From the NCBI GenBank assembly GCA_009785775.1, contig WQVR01000006.1:1-14090 (forward strand): a stretch of 14,090 nucleotides of DNA, in the 5' to 3' direction. Source of the DNA: Candidatus Proendomicrobium guianensium. Lineage in GTDB: Bacteria > Elusimicrobiota > Endomicrobiia > Endomicrobiales > Endomicrobiaceae. Below, in pieces: positions 13,590-14,090 of this stretch. The translations under genes and the position numbers were made by a program. The notes under the pieces were generated by a model. That model did no database searches. It saw nothing but the letters and a program-made list of their open reading frames with translations, and was not told the origin of the DNA. The number at the start of each line of letters is the position of its first letter. The first letter of the stretch is position 1.

Positions 13590-14090
13590 TTACAAATAGG
13601 TTTTATTTTTTAGGTATGCACAATAATCTTTAATGCTTTCTTCAAGCGCCATAAATTTGTAACCGCCGCAGGCATTTAAAGTTTTTTCCATTTTTGCTTC
13701 GGTAAAATATTGATATTTCGGGCGCAAATACTCCGGCATTTCAATATATTCTATATTTGTTTTTTTACCTGCGGCAGAAAACATTGCGCTTGCAATATCG
13801 TTCCAACTTCTTGCCTTGCCCGTACCTAAATTGAAAAGCCCTGTGGCTTTTTTGTCAAACAAGCGCCACATTACTTCAACAGCGTCTTTAACGTATATAA
13901 AATCCCTAAGCTGCGCGCCGTCGGCATATTTGTCGTTGTAAGATTTAAAAAGTTTTATTATGCCGTTTGTTTCAACATCGTCATAATTTTTACATATCAC
14001 GCTGCGCATATCGGCTTTGTGATATTCGTTAGGCCCGAAAACATTGAAAAACTTTACACCACAGGCTTTGCCTATGTTGCCCGCACGCAA
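13590..14090 (-). CDS. hldD: ADP-L-glycero-D-manno-heptose 6-epimerase (5' end outside window)
   Basis: C-terminal part (167 codons) of an extended short-chain dehydrogenase/reductase epimerase that converts ADP-D-glycero-D-manno-heptose to the L-glycero form, the last step to the LPS heptose donor. The frame is open to the right edge, so the true start, the NAD(P)-binding Rossmann region and the Tyr-x3-Lys catalytic motif lie outside. The visible part matches HldD: FNVFGPNEYHKADMRSV, the RDFIYVKDAVEVMW segment, LFNLGTGKARSWNDIA, and the end IEYIEMPEYLRPKYQYFTEA. The family's length is about 310-330 residues, so roughly half is present. It is the most upstream visible gene of the array. The TTG at the very edge should not be taken as its start. 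Confidence 0.93.
   Translation of the reverse strand: MRAGNIGKACGVKFFNVFGPNEYHKADMRSVICKNYDDVETNGIIKLFKSYNDKYADGAQLRDFIYVKDAVEVMWRLFDKKATGLFNLGTGKARSWNDIASAMFSAAGKKTNIEYIEMPEYLRPKYQYFTEAKMEKTLNACGGYKFMALEESIKDYCAYLKNKTYL

Noticed and set aside
1..14090. Mobile elements, CRISPR arrays, tRNA or rRNA genes, phage or defence genes
   Set aside because: No repeat arrays, terminal inverted repeats, transposase-like proteins or RNA gene signatures were seen; all but short gaps is accounted for by housekeeping, LPS, PTS and GH57 genes.

Overview
The window is a single dense minus-strand gene array from a Gram-negative bacterium. Read in the direction of transcription (right to left), 18 genes follow one another with no gap above about 80 nt, and many join by 4-nt start/stop overlaps (ATGA or TTGA). 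No rRNA, tRNA, mobile element, CRISPR array or convincing plus-strand gene was seen. The sequence is moderately AT-rich by eye and homogeneous in style. The gene set (Kdo and heptose LPS synthesis, Lpt export, HprK with a mannose-family PTS, cytoplasmic GH57 glucanotransferase) suggests an anaerobic, sugar-fermenting diderm. Deltaproteobacteria-like or Elusimicrobiota-like organisms would fit, but the exact phylum is a guess that the sequence alone does not settle.

Right block (about 14090 to 7643), envelope: hldD (5' end cut off by the window edge), a heptose-7-phosphate kinase (rfaE1), kdsB, kdsA, kdsC, an LpxL/HtrB-type acyltransferase, lptC, lptA and lptB. Together these make the nucleotide-activated inner-core sugars (ADP-heptose, CMP-Kdo), acylate lipid A, and supply the ATPase, membrane-anchor and periplasmic-bridge parts of the LPS transporter.

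Middle block (about 7571 to 3624), regulation: long-form hpf (ribosome hibernation), ptsN (EIIA-Ntr type), hprK, rapZ and yvcK. The order lptC-lptA-lptB-(rpoN)-hpf-ptsN-(hprK)-rapZ is a known proteobacterial neighbourhood, but rpoN is absent here and yvcK has been added behind rapZ, as in Firmicutes. A perfect 19-bp palindrome sits just upstream of hpf, a hairpin containing the ribosome binding site precedes ptsN, and a small terminator-like stem-loop lies between rapZ and yvcK.

Left block (3639 to 1), sugar uptake: mannose-family PTS EIIA, EIIB, a GH57 4-alpha-glucanotransferase/alpha-amylase-like enzyme, and EIIC (3' end outside the window). The GH57 gene overlaps both EIIB and EIIC, so a storage-glucan or maltodextrin enzyme is translationally wired into a PTS operon. 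EIID, HPr and enzyme I are not in the window and would be expected further left. The whole array ties envelope sugar synthesis, PTS phosphorylation state and glucan turnover into one transcriptional neighbourhood.
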